Assembly: GCF_002087235.1 (NCBI RefSeq)
Contig: NZ_MUIO01000059.1
Coordinates: 1-34,500 of the forward strand
Direction: 5' to 3'
Source: Pseudomonas floridensis
Lineage (GTDB): Bacteria; Pseudomonadota; Gammaproteobacteria; Pseudomonadales; Pseudomonadaceae
Length of the DNA stretch: 34,500 bases
Part shown: piece after piece, positions 23,309-34,500 of the stretch
Layout of the letters: the number at the start of each line of letters is the position of its first letter
How positions within the stretch are numbered: the first letter of the stretch is position 1
Made by a program: the position numbers and the translations under genes
Notes under the pieces: model-generated
Database searches by the model: none
Told to the model about the DNA's origin: nothing
The model's input: the letters and a program-made list of their open reading frames with translations, nothing else

Positions 23309-24421
23309 ATGCAAAGAATCGATCATGTACTGCCCTGGAGCACCCTCGGCACCGAGCGCAAGCTCAGTGTGTTCAGTTTCGGCTCCGGCGAGCGCAAGGC
23401 CTATATTCAGGCCAGCCTGCACGCCGATGAGCTGCCCGGCATGCGCACCGCGTGGGAGCTGAAAAAGCGTCTCGCCGAGCTGGAAAAGCAGGGTCTATTG
23501 AAAGGTGTCATCGAGCTGGTGCCGGTCGCCAATCCGCTGGGTCTCGGACAGTTGCTTCAAGGCGCACACCAGGGCCGTTTCGAATTCGGCAGCGGCAAGA
23601 ATTTCAATCGCGATTTCACCGAACTGAGCGAGCCGGTTGCCGGGTTACTGGAAGGGCAGTTGGGCGATGATCCTCGCGCCAACACCCGGCTGATCCGTCA
23701 GGCCATGAGTACTGCGCTGGAGCGTCTGCCTGCGCCGCAATGCGAGCTGCAGGGCATGCAGCGGATACTCCTCAAGCATGGCTGCATCGCCGATGTGGTG
23801 CTCGACCTGCACTGTGACGCCGATGCCGCGCTGCACATGTACGCCCTGCCGCAGCACTGGCCGCAATGGCGTTCGCTGTCGGCGCACCTCAACGTCAAGG
23901 TCGGGTTGCTGGCCGAGGATTCGGGCGGCAGTTCGTTCGATGAAGCCTGTTCGTTGCCGTGGCTGCGACTGTCGCGGATTTTCCCGCAGGCGCAGATCCC
24001 GTTGGCCTGTCTGGCGACCACGATCGAGCTGGGCGGTCAGGCCGACACCGGCAAGCCCGAGGCCGAAGCGCATGCCGAAGGCATTCTGGCGTTTCTGGCC
24101 GGGCAGGGGTTCATCAGTGGCGACTGGCCGCAGCCTGCCCACGACGCCTGCGAAGGCATGCCGTTCGAAGGTACGGAATTGCTGTATGCGCCGCATCCCG
24201 GCGTGGTGACATTCCTGCGCACCCCTGGCGTATGGGTCGAGCCCGGCGAGCCGCTGTTCGAGGTCATCGACCCGCTGTCCGATCAGGTCAGCACCATTTG
24301 CGCGAATACTGCCGGTGTGCTGTTTGCCATCGAGCGGCTTCGCTACGCTCAACCCGGTTTCTGGCTGGCCAAAGTGGCGGGGCGCACCGCGCTGCGTCAT
24401 GGGCGTCTGCTCAGTGATTGA
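23309..24421 (+). CDS. aotO: AotO, succinylglutamate desuccinylase/aspartoacylase-like protein
   Basis: This 370-aa zinc-carboxypeptidase-fold protein has the metal motif SLHADELPG (His38, Glu41) and a third ligand in VLDLHCDAD (His168), as in aspartoacylase and AstE-type deacylases. It lies between the permease genes and the ATPase gene of the arginine transporter, the same place as the P. aeruginosa gene called aotO. A C-terminal beta domain (about 285-370, HPGVVTFLRTPGVWVEPGEP) resembles the family tail. Its substrate is unknown. A deacylase for an acylated basic amino acid taken up by the transporter is a fair guess. It is distinct from AruE encoded later. Confidence 0.82.
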   Translation: MQRIDHVLPWSTLGTERKLSVFSFGSGERKAYIQASLHADELPGMRTAWELKKRLAELEKQGLLKGVIELVPVANPLGLGQLLQGAHQGRFEFGSGKNFNRDFTELSEPVAGLLEGQLGDDPRANTRLIRQAMSTALERLPAPQCELQGMQRILLKHGCIADVVLDLHCDADAALHMYALPQHWPQWRSLSAHLNVKVGLLAEDSGGSSFDEACSLPWLRLSRIFPQAQIPLACLATTIELGGQADTGKPEAEAHAEGILAFLAGQGFISGDWPQPAHDACEGMPFEGTELLYAPHPGVVTFLRTPGVWVEPGEPLFEVIDPLSDQVSTICANTAGVLFAIERLRYAQPGFWLAKVAGRTALRHGRLLSD

Positions 24422-24443
24422 CCGTTCTGTGAGAAACCAAAGC

Positions 24444-25208
24444 ATGAACAAACTGGAAGTCCAGGATCTGCACAAGCGTTACGGCAGCCATGAAGTGATC
24501 AAGGGTGTGTCCCTGACGGCCAGTGCCGGCGATGTCATCAGCATCATCGGCTCCAGCGGTTCGGGCAAGAGCACCTTTCTGCGCTGCATCAATCTGCTCG
24601 AGCAACCCCATGCCGGCAAGATCCTGCTCAACGGCGAAGAACTCAAACTGGTTCCGAACAAGGACGGCGGCCTGAAGGCGGCGGACGGCAAGCAGTTGCA
24701 ACGCATGCGCTCGCGCCTGTCGATGGTGTTCCAGCATTTCAATCTGTGGTCGCACATGACTGCGCTGCAGAACATCATCGAAGCGCCCGTGCACGTGCTG
24801 GGCGTGCCGAAAAAGGAAGCGCTGGAGAAGGCCGAGTACTACCTGGCCAAGGTCGGTGTCGCGCACCGCAAGGATGCCTATCCGGGGCACATGTCCGGCG
24901 GCGAACAGCAGCGCGTGGCGATTGCCCGTGCGCTGGCGGTGGAGCCCGAGGTGATGTTGTTCGACGAACCGACCTCGGCACTCGATCCGGAACTGGTTGG
25001 CGATGTGCTCAAGGTCATGCAGGGTCTGGCTCAGGAAGGGCGGACGATGGTCGTGGTCACGCACGAAATGGGCTTTGCCCGCGAAGTCTCCAATCAGCTG
25101 ATTTTTCTGCATCAGGGCGTGGTGCTGGAGCGCGGTGATCCGCGTGAAGTGCTGGCCAATCCGCAGACCGAGCGCCTGCAGCAGTTTCTGTCCGGCAGCC
25201 TCAAGTGA
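24444..25208 (+). CDS. aotP: Arginine/ornithine ABC transporter ATPase
   Basis: This 254-aa cytoplasmic ATPase of the HisP/GlnQ group powers AotQM. Visible motifs are Walker A GSSGSGKST (about 36-44), Q-loop MVFQHFNLW, signature MSGGEQQRVAIARAL and Walker B VMLFDEPTSALDPE, with the switch His in VVVTHEMGFA. The ATG at 24444 (MNKLEVQDLHKRYG) was chosen by family length; the longer frame overlaps aotO. A terminator-like hairpin follows directly. Confidence 0.95.
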   Translation: MNKLEVQDLHKRYGSHEVIKGVSLTASAGDVISIIGSSGSGKSTFLRCINLLEQPHAGKILLNGEELKLVPNKDGGLKAADGKQLQRMRSRLSMVFQHFNLWSHMTALQNIIEAPVHVLGVPKKEALEKAEYYLAKVGVAHRKDAYPGHMSGGEQQRVAIARALAVEPEVMLFDEPTSALDPELVGDVLKVMQGLAQEGRTMVVVTHEMGFAREVSNQLIFLHQGVVLERGDPREVLANPQTERLQQFLSGSLK

Positions 25209-25213
25209 TGAGC

Positions 25214-25238
25214 GGCATCGCCCAGGCGATGCCTTTTT
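25214..25238 (+). terminator. Terminator/attenuator between aotP and argR
   Basis: GGCATCGCC (25214-25222) and GGCGATGCC (25225-25233) are perfect inverted arms, closing to a small loop, followed by five T residues (25234-25238). It starts 5 bases after the aotP stop and should reduce read-through into argR, which begins at 25344. Confidence 0.8.
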
Positions 25239-25343
25239 GCAACAGAACAGGGCATGCTGCGCGACACGCGACATGACCTGGAGATTCCAGATCGAGCCTG
25301 TTCATGGGCTTGGCTTTTGCGGCGATACGTATCGGATGTCCCA

Positions 25344-26333
25344 ATGACTGCCCATCGAATAGGTTTCCTTGTCTGGCCTGGCACCAAAGCCCTGACCCTG
25401 GCGCTTGCCGAGGAAGCCTTGCGCGTTGCCCAGCGCGTGCACCCGGAAGTGGTCTACGAGCTGTCGTTTCTGCAAGCCGAGCCCGCCGGACCTGCCACCG
25501 ATGGTAGCTGGCAATTGCCGGGCGAGCCGTGGGCAGGGCGTCTGGACGGTCTGCACAAACTGTTTCTACTGGCCGACGAGCCACCGGCACCGGTCGCATC
25601 GGTGCTGGGTAGCGCGCTCAAGCAACTGGTGCGGGCGGGCTGTTCGATTGGCGGTCTGTCGGCAGGCGTCTATCCGCTGGCGCAACTGGGCCTGCTCGAC
25701 GGCTACCGCGCGGCGGTGCACTGGCGCTGGCAGGATGATTTCAGCGAACGTTTCCCGAAAGTCATCGCTACCAGCCACCTGTTCGACTGGGATCGTGATC
25801 GCCTGACCGCTTGCGGCGGCATGTCGGTGCTCGATCTGTTGCTGGCGGTGCTGTCCCGTGATCACGGCGCGGAACTGGCGGGTGCGGTGTCTGAAGAACT
25901 GGTGGTCGAGCGCATTCGCGAGGGCGGCGAACGTCAGCGCATTCCGTTGCAGAACCGTCTGGGTTCGAGCCATCCGAAGCTGACCCAGGCCGTGCTGCTG
26001 ATGGAGGCCAATATCGAAGAGCCACTGACCACCGACGAGATCGCCCAGCATGTCTGCGTGTCGCGTCGTCAACTGGAGCGCATCTTCAAGCAGTACCTCA
26101 ATCGTGTGCCCAGCCAGTACTACCTGGAACTGCGCCTGAACAAGGCGCGCCAGATGCTGATGCAGACCAGCAAATCGATCATCCAGATCGGCCTGTCCTG
26201 CGGTTTTTCCTCGGGGCCGCACTTCTCCAGCGCCTATCGCAATTTCTTTGGCGCCACCCCGCGTGAAGACCGTAACCAGCGACGCAGCAGCAGCCCGTTC
26301 GAGCTTTCGCCGGTACCGGCCGAGCGCGGCTGA
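25344..26333 (+). CDS. argR: ArgR, AraC-family regulator of arginine metabolism
   Basis: This 329-aa cytoplasmic regulator has an N-terminal DJ-1/PfpI (glutamine amidotransferase-like) sensor domain, about 1-190, with AGCSIGGLSAGVYPLAQLGLL in the nucleophile-elbow region. An AraC-type double helix-turn-helix covers about 215-315 (TTDEIAQHVCVSRRQLERIFKQ and SIIQIGLSCGFSSGPHFSSAYRN). This is the Pseudomonas-type ArgR, unrelated to enterobacterial ArgR. It responds to arginine and activates uptake and AST-pathway genes. The ATG at 25344 gives the normal 329-aa length; an earlier start at 25254 would place coding sequence in the leader. TGTCGC-N8-AA sites lie upstream of aotJ and aruC. Confidence 0.93.
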   Translation: MTAHRIGFLVWPGTKALTLALAEEALRVAQRVHPEVVYELSFLQAEPAGPATDGSWQLPGEPWAGRLDGLHKLFLLADEPPAPVASVLGSALKQLVRAGCSIGGLSAGVYPLAQLGLLDGYRAAVHWRWQDDFSERFPKVIATSHLFDWDRDRLTACGGMSVLDLLLAVLSRDHGAELAGAVSEELVVERIREGGERQRIPLQNRLGSSHPKLTQAVLLMEANIEEPLTTDEIAQHVCVSRRQLERIFKQYLNRVPSQYYLELRLNKARQMLMQTSKSIIQIGLSCGFSSGPHFSSAYRNFFGATPREDRNQRRSSSPFELSPVPAERG

Positions 26334-26433
26334 ACCACCGCTGTCACAGCGGCGCGGCAATCTGCGTGCGCCGACAGCGCCGGGCCAGACACTGGCCTTC
26401 AATCGGTTTAAACTGCGCCTTTGTGACGCAATA

Positions 26434-27796
<1,363 letters not shown>

Positions 27797-27932
27797 TTCA
27801 AGGTTGTTACCTGCCGGTGTCCGCCTTCCAGGCGTGCGCCGGACACTTTCTGGCACCCTGCGGGCATGACGCCGTGCGGTGCTTTTTTTAGTGCCGGTCG
27901 TTCCGGCCTGTGGATCTACAAGGAGTGGCACC
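27797..27932 (+). terminator. Structured aruC-aruF spacer with hairpin and T run
   Basis: The 136-base gap contains GTGTCCG/CGGACAC arms (27817-27823/27840-27846). A second structure closed by GCACC/GGTGC (27853-27857/27878-27882) with inner GGC/GCC is followed by seven T residues (27883-27889). It probably causes partial termination, lowering aruF-E expression relative to aruC. A promoter for aruF could also lie here but none was recognised. Confidence 0.55.
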
Positions 27933-28964
27933 ATGCTGGTGATGCGCCCCGCGCAAATGGCTGATCTGGCCGAGGTTCAACGCCTCGCTGCCGACAGCCC
28001 GATTGGTGTCACGTCCTTGCCCGACGATGCTGGCCGCCTGAGCGACAAGATCGGCTCGTCTGAAGCCTCGTTCGCGGCTGAAGTCAGTTTCAACGGCGAA
28101 GAAACTTACTTCTTCGTGCTCGAAGACAGCGACAGCGGCCAGTTGGTGGGCTGTTCGGGCATCGTTGCTTCGGCTGGCTATTCCGAACCCTTTTACAGCT
28201 TTCGCAACGAGACCTTCGTGCATGCGTCCCGCGAGCTGAAGATTCACAACAAAATTCACGTGCTGTCGCAGTGTCATGACCTGACCGGCAACAGCTTGCT
28301 GACCAGTTTTTATGTGGTGCCTGAACTGGTCGGCACTGCCTGGTCGGAACTCAACTCACGCGGGCGTCTGTTGTTCGTTGCCAGCCACCCGGAGCGTTTC
28401 GCCGATTCGGTGGTGACCGAGATCGTCGGCTACAGCGACGAGAACGGCGATTCACCGTTCTGGGACGCCATCGGCCGCAATTTCTTCGACCTGAACTACG
28501 CCGCTGCCGAGCGCCTGTGTGGCTTGAAAAGCCGGACGTTCCTCGCCGAACTGATGCCGCATTACCCGATCTACGTGCCACTGCTGCCTGACGCTGCGCA
28601 AGAAGCCATGGGGCAGGTTCATCCGCGTGCGCAGATCACCTTCGACATCCTGATGCGCGAAGGCTTCGAAACCGATCATTACATCGATATTTTCGACGGC
28701 GGCCCGACGCTGCACGCGCGGGTTTCCGGAATTCGCTCGATTGCCCAGAGCCGTCTGGTGCCGGTCAAGATCGAAGAGGGCAATGCCAGCGATGTCGGTC
28801 GCGGCGGGCGCTCGTATCTGGTTGCCAACGGCTTGCTGCAGGATTACCGCGCCGTACTGCTTGAACTGGACTGGGCGCCGGGTCGCCCGGTGGTGCTGAG
28901 CCTGCAGGCCGCCGAGGCCCTGGGCGTCGGTGAAGGTGCCAGTGTGCGGATCGTGGCGGTCTGA
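27933..28964 (+). CDS. aruF: Arginine/ornithine N-succinyltransferase, alpha subunit
   Basis: This 343-aa cytoplasmic subunit transfers succinyl from succinyl-CoA to arginine or ornithine, the first step of the AST pathway. The family pattern is clear: MLVMRPAQMADLAEVQ at the start, GVTSLPDD, the HDLTGNSLLTSFYV core (about 112-125) and FDGGPTLHARVSGIR near 258-272. The ATG at 27933 has AAGGAG 7 bases upstream; the longer frame from 27879 reads through the terminator region and is rejected. Forms a heteromer with AruG, its paralogue encoded next. Confidence 0.94.
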   Translation: MLVMRPAQMADLAEVQRLAADSPIGVTSLPDDAGRLSDKIGSSEASFAAEVSFNGEETYFFVLEDSDSGQLVGCSGIVASAGYSEPFYSFRNETFVHASRELKIHNKIHVLSQCHDLTGNSLLTSFYVVPELVGTAWSELNSRGRLLFVASHPERFADSVVTEIVGYSDENGDSPFWDAIGRNFFDLNYAAAERLCGLKSRTFLAELMPHYPIYVPLLPDAAQEAMGQVHPRAQITFDILMREGFETDHYIDIFDGGPTLHARVSGIRSIAQSRLVPVKIEEGNASDVGRGGRSYLVANGLLQDYRAVLLELDWAPGRPVVLSLQAAEALGVGEGASVRIVAV

Positions 28965-29024
28965 TAGACCCGCGAATGCTGATAAGCGAGTTTCGAGGCT
29001 CTTGAGAGCCGCTGAGGAGATAAC

Positions 29025-31516
<2,492 letters not shown>

Positions 31517-31565
31517 CAGTGCGCGCAACAATTGCTTATAAAAACAGATCCACGGAGCCTTGCCG

Positions 31566-32912
31566 ATGAAATCCTGTGAAGTGAATTTTGACGGTCTGGT
31601 CGGGCCAACCCACAATTACGGCGGGTTGTCCTACGGGAACGTCGCGTCCCAGAGCAATAGCCAGCAATGCTCGAATCCGCGTGAAGCGGCCTTGCAGGGA
31701 CTGGCCAAGATGAAGGCGCTGATGGACCTGGGCTTTACTCAGGGCGTGCTGGCGCCACAAGAGCGTCCCGACGTGGCCGGTCTGCGCCAGCTTGGCTTTA
31801 CCGGCAGCGATGCGCAGGTCATCGAAAAGGCTGCAAGACAGGACATGCCGCTGCTGGTCGCCAGTTGCTCGGCATCGAGCATGTGGGTCGCCAACGCAGC
31901 GACCGTCAGCCCGAGTGCCGACACCGCCGACGGTCGCGTGCATTTCACCGCGGCCAATCTCAACTGCAAATACCACCGCAGCATTGAGCACCCGACCACC
32001 AGCCGCGTATTGGGCGCGATGTTCGCCGATTCCAACCATTTCGCTCATCACGCAGCCTTGCCAGCTGTTGCCCAGTTCGGCGATGAAGGCGCGGCCAACC
32101 ACACGCGTTTCTGTCGTGATTATGGCGAGGCTGGCGTGGAGTTCTTCGTGTTCGGGCGCAGCGCTTTCGACACTCGCTATCCCGGGCCAAAAAAATACCC
32201 GGCCAGGCAGACGCTCGAGGCATCGAAGGCTGTTGCTCGCCTGCACGGGCTGAGCGATGACGGCGTGGTTTACGGTCAGCAGAATCCGTTGGTGATCGAT
32301 CAGGGCGTGTTTCACAACGACGTGATCGCAGTCGGCAATGGCGAAGTGTTGTTCTATCACGAAGACGCCTTTCTCCATACCGAGTCGATGCTGAGTGAGC
32401 TGCAAGACAAGCTGGCACGGGTCGGCGGCCGGTTGCGCGCGATCTGCGTGCCGCGTGCCGAAGTATCGGTAGCCGATGCCGTGCGTTCTTACCTGTTCAA
32501 CAGTCAGTTGCTGTCGCGTGGCGACGGCACCATGGTGCTGATCGTGCCGCAGGAGTGTCAGGCCAATCCGCAGGTTTGGGGCTATTTGCAGCGCCTGATC
32601 GCCGACGACAGCCCGGTGGCCGAAGTCAGGGTGTTCGACCTCAAGCAGAGCATGCAGAACGGCGGTGGTCCGGCCTGCCTGCGCTTGCGCGTGGCGCTCA
32701 ATGAAACCGAACTGGCGGCGGTCAATACGGGTGTGATCATGACCGCGCCTTTGTACGACACACTCACCCAGTGGGTCGATCGGCACTACCGGGATCGCAT
32801 GAGCGAAAACGACCTGGCCGATCCCCGCTTACTGACAGAATGCCGAACGGCATTGGATGAGCTGACGCAAATCCTTAAACTGGGCGCCGTTTATCCGTTT
32901 CAACTCATTTGA
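31566..32912 (+). CDS. aruB: N-succinylarginine dihydrolase
   Basis: This 448-aa enzyme removes two ammonia and CO2 from succinylarginine to give succinylornithine, the second AST step. It belongs to the guanidine-modifying fold. Catalytic residues fit the family pattern: Glu174 in FGDEGAAN, His250 in DQGVFHND, Cys371 in [10 protein letters not shown]. The N-terminus [20 protein letters not shown] is diagnostic. The ATG at 31566 has GGAG 8 bases upstream, while an in-frame TTG at 31560 would leave only 2 bases. Normal length. Confidence 0.95.
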   Translation: MKSCEVNFDGLVGPTHNYGGLSYGNVASQSNSQQCSNPREAALQGLAKMKALMDLGFTQGVLAPQERPDVAGLRQLGFTGSDAQVIEKAARQDMPLLVASCSASSMWVANAATVSPSADTADGRVHFTAANLNCKYHRSIEHPTTSRVLGAMFADSNHFAHHAALPAVAQFGDEGAANHTRFCRDYGEAGVEFFVFGRSAFDTRYPGPKKYPARQTLEASKAVARLHGLSDDGVVYGQQNPLVIDQGVFHNDVIAVGNGEVLFYHEDAFLHTESMLSELQDKLARVGGRLRAICVPRAEVSVADAVRSYLFNSQLLSRGDGTMVLIVPQECQANPQVWGYLQRLIADDSPVAEVRVFDLKQSMQNGGGPACLRLRVALNETELAAVNTGVIMTAPLYDTLTQWVDRHYRDRMSENDLADPRLLTECRTALDELTQILKLGAVYPFQLI

Positions 32913-32972
32913 AACCTGCGCGCCGAGCCAAGGCCCGGCGCATGATTTTCCTTCTCGAAGAGCATTCCAACC

Positions 32973-33260
32973 ATGAGCGACGCCCTGCAGTTAATCCTCG
33001 AAGACACCGATGGCACCCAACTGGAAACCTCCTGCACCCGCGTTGCCGTTATCTGGCAGGGCAAGGAGTTGTGGATTCAGCAGGACGGCCGTGGTCAGTT
33101 GTTGATCGGTGTTGACGTCGAAGAAGACGATGCTGAATACGCCAACCTGTTGCTCCGCCCACTGGCGACCAACCTGGTCAGCCTGCAACTGGAAATGGAA
33201 CCGGCTGACATGGGTGCCGAAGAAGGCGGCCACGTACACGGTCCCGACTGCAACCACTAA
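32973..33260 (+). CDS. Conserved small protein of the aru operon (95 aa)
   Basis: This 95-aa acidic protein lies between aruB and aruE, a position also occupied by a small hypothetical gene in P. aeruginosa (recollection of that locus). The N-terminal two-thirds look beta-rich (VAVIWQGKELWIQQDGRGQLLIGVD). The C-terminus EEGGHVHGPDCNH clusters three His and one Cys and could bind a metal ion. There is no signal peptide or membrane segment. Function unknown. It is sometimes annotated as a topoisomerase, which the sequence does not support. Its fixed place suggests a role linked to the succinyl pathway, perhaps with zinc-dependent AruE (inference). Confidence 0.8.
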   Translation: MSDALQLILEDTDGTQLETSCTRVAVIWQGKELWIQQDGRGQLLIGVDVEEDDAEYANLLLRPLATNLVSLQLEMEPADMGAEEGGHVHGPDCNH

Positions 33261-33326
33261 GGTCTGGTCGCGCGGTTGCCGACCGGTCACCCGCGACGTT
33301 TCAATGGCATTTCAAGGAAGCGCTTT

Positions 33327-34340
33327 ATGCTCGCCCTCGGCAAACTGCTTGACCTGACCCTGGCCGGACGTGAGCCGGCGGAAAAGACTCAACTGACCGT
33401 CGGTGGCGTGCGCCTGCGCTGGCTGGGCGAGGGTGCCCTTGAAGTCCGGCCGCCCGAGGCTCGGGACAACGGCACCGATCTGCTGCTGTCGGCCGGAATT
33501 CACGGCAACGAAACCGCGCCCATCGAACTGCTGGACCAACTGATTCGCAGTATCGCGCGCGGCGACCTCAAGCCGCGCGCCCGTATTCTGTTCCTGTTCG
33601 GCAACCCCGAAGCCATGCGTCGCGGCACGCGGTTTGTCGAGCAGGACGTCAACCGACTGTTCAACGGCCGCCACGAACAGAGCGGCGGCTCCGAGGCCTT
33701 GCGCGCCTGCGAACTGGAGCGGCTGGCGGCGAGCTTCTTCAAGCTGCCTGAGCGCTATCGCCTGCATTACGACCTGCACACCGCGATACGCGGCTCGAAG
33801 ATCGAACAATTCGCCCTGTATCCCTGGAAAGAAGGCCGTAAACACTCGCGCCGCGAACTGGCCCGACTGCGTGCAGCAGGCATGAGCGCGGTGCTGTTGC
33901 AGAACAAGCCCTCGATCGTCTTCAGCGCCTACACCTACGATCAACTGGGCGTCGAAGCCTTCACCCTGGAACTGGGCAAGGCCCGTCCTTTCGGTCAGAA
34001 CCAACAGGTCAACCTCGCGCCTTTGCGAGCGAGCCTGGAGCAATTGATCGAAGGCACCGAGTCCGAACCGAATGACCAGCTCGACGGCCTGCAACTGTTC
34101 AGCGTCGCGCGTGAAGTCATCAAACGCAGTGACGCTTTCAAGTTTCATCTGGCCGATGATGTCGAAAACTTCTCTCCCCTGAAGAAAGGCTTTGTGCTCG
34201 CCGAAGACGTCAGCGATTCCCGCTGGGTGGTGCAGGAGGAGGGCGCCCGTATCATCTTCCCGAACCCAAAAGTGAAAAACGGCCTGCGGGCCGGGATTCT
34301 GGTCGTGCCGGTCGCGGCAGATGCCTTGACGCTGGAGTAA
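33327..34340 (+). CDS. aruE: Succinylglutamate desuccinylase
   Basis: This 337-aa zinc enzyme hydrolyses N-succinylglutamate to glutamate and succinate, the last AST step. The metal ligands are in GIHGNETAP (His59, Glu62) and [11 protein letters not shown] (His151), with [20 protein letters not shown] (about 93-112) in between. The ATG at 33327 has AAGGA about 8 bases upstream; the longer frame from 33276 is unlikely. Last gene of the aru operon, 66 bases after the 95-aa gene and followed by a REP pair. Paralogous in fold to AotO but with all AstE features. Confidence 0.94.
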   Translation: MLALGKLLDLTLAGREPAEKTQLTVGGVRLRWLGEGALEVRPPEARDNGTDLLLSAGIHGNETAPIELLDQLIRSIARGDLKPRARILFLFGNPEAMRRGTRFVEQDVNRLFNGRHEQSGGSEALRACELERLAASFFKLPERYRLHYDLHTAIRGSKIEQFALYPWKEGRKHSRRELARLRAAGMSAVLLQNKPSIVFSAYTYDQLGVEAFTLELGKARPFGQNQQVNLAPLRASLEQLIEGTESEPNDQLDGLQLFSVAREVIKRSDAFKFHLADDVENFSPLKKGFVLAEDVSDSRWVVQEEGARIIFPNPKVKNGLRAGILVVPVAADALTLE

Positions 34341-34353
34341 GACTGCCTGGCGC

Positions 34354-34447
34354 CTTCGCGAGCAAGCGGAACGCCGCCCGGCCGCGTCCACTGATCAGCG
34401 CGCCACTCGCAATCACTGCCCCGTCCGTGCGAGCTTGCTCGCGAAAG
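34354..34447. repeat. Inverted REP pair (REPIN-like) downstream of aruE
   Basis: TTCGCGAGCAAGC (34355-34367) and its exact complement GCTTGCTCGCGAA (34433-34445) face each other about 65 bases apart, starting 14 bases after the aruE stop. The GCGAGCAAGC core is a well-known Pseudomonas REP sequence. Two inverted copies at this distance form a REPIN-type unit. It probably also marks the transcription end of the aru operon. Confidence 0.75.
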
Positions 34448-34500
34448 GGTGGGTACATCCAGCCCAGATCCCGCATTCGACACACCGTCTTCGCGGACAA
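34448..34500. other. Window end, no gene seen
   Basis: The last 53 bases show no supported gene start or end. Open frames crossing the edge are shadows. Confidence 0.4.

Overview
The window is a GC-rich stretch of a Pseudomonas chromosome, most likely from the P. syringae group. The gene content and order (aotJQMOP-argR followed by aruCFGDB-x-aruE, and divergent phhA/phhR), the REP-type palindromes and a DUF2790 protein all point to this genus. The species-level guess is inference. No tRNA, rRNA, CRISPR array, transposase or integrase was seen.

Layout. (1) 1-6456: a complete urate-to-glyoxylate catabolic locus. The minus-strand unit puuE-uraD-alc-allA-puuD diverges from uraH (+), which is followed by a GntR/FCD regulator (+). 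A GTRTACAA-type site lies in front of each of the three transcription units. (2) 6464-8251: an MFS exporter and two very short conserved-looking genes. (3) 8497-12743: phenylalanine/tyrosine catabolism, phhA-phhB-phhC (-), with the divergent TyrR-like regulator phhR (+). (4) 12803-17214 (-): an accessory cluster of two AidA/PixA-family proteins and three homologous alpha-helical pore-forming-toxin-like proteins (Hbl/Nhe/ClyA-type organisation), plus a collapsed paralogue of 55 codons. (5) 17215-18529: a long, structured, partly AT-rich intergenic stretch and a small secreted DUF2790 protein. (6) 18530-20485: acs, acetyl-CoA synthetase. (7) 21061-26333: aotJQMOP-argR, arginine/ornithine uptake and its regulator. 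(8) 26579-34340: aruCFGDB, a 95-aa conserved protein, then aruE, which together form the arginine succinyltransferase pathway. A REP pair closes the window.

How the parts work together. Most of the window is nutrient catabolism. Purines go to glyoxylate plus urea, Phe goes to Tyr and onward by transamination, acetate is activated, and arginine is imported and degraded to glutamate plus succinate. ArgR-type half-sites (TGTCGC-N8-AA) lie upstream of both aotJ and aruC, which ties uptake and degradation together.

The stand-out region is the five-gene minus-strand cluster at 12803-17214. Three large proteins share an N-terminal Cys followed by a Trp-x17-Trp spacing, long helical/coiled-coil regions and a central hydrophobic segment. 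That is the architecture expected of a multi-component alpha-pore-forming toxin. They sit directly behind two AidA/PixA-like proteins, a family known from nematode killing (AidA) and from crystalline inclusions (PixA). A toxin or anti-predator system is proposed here as inference.
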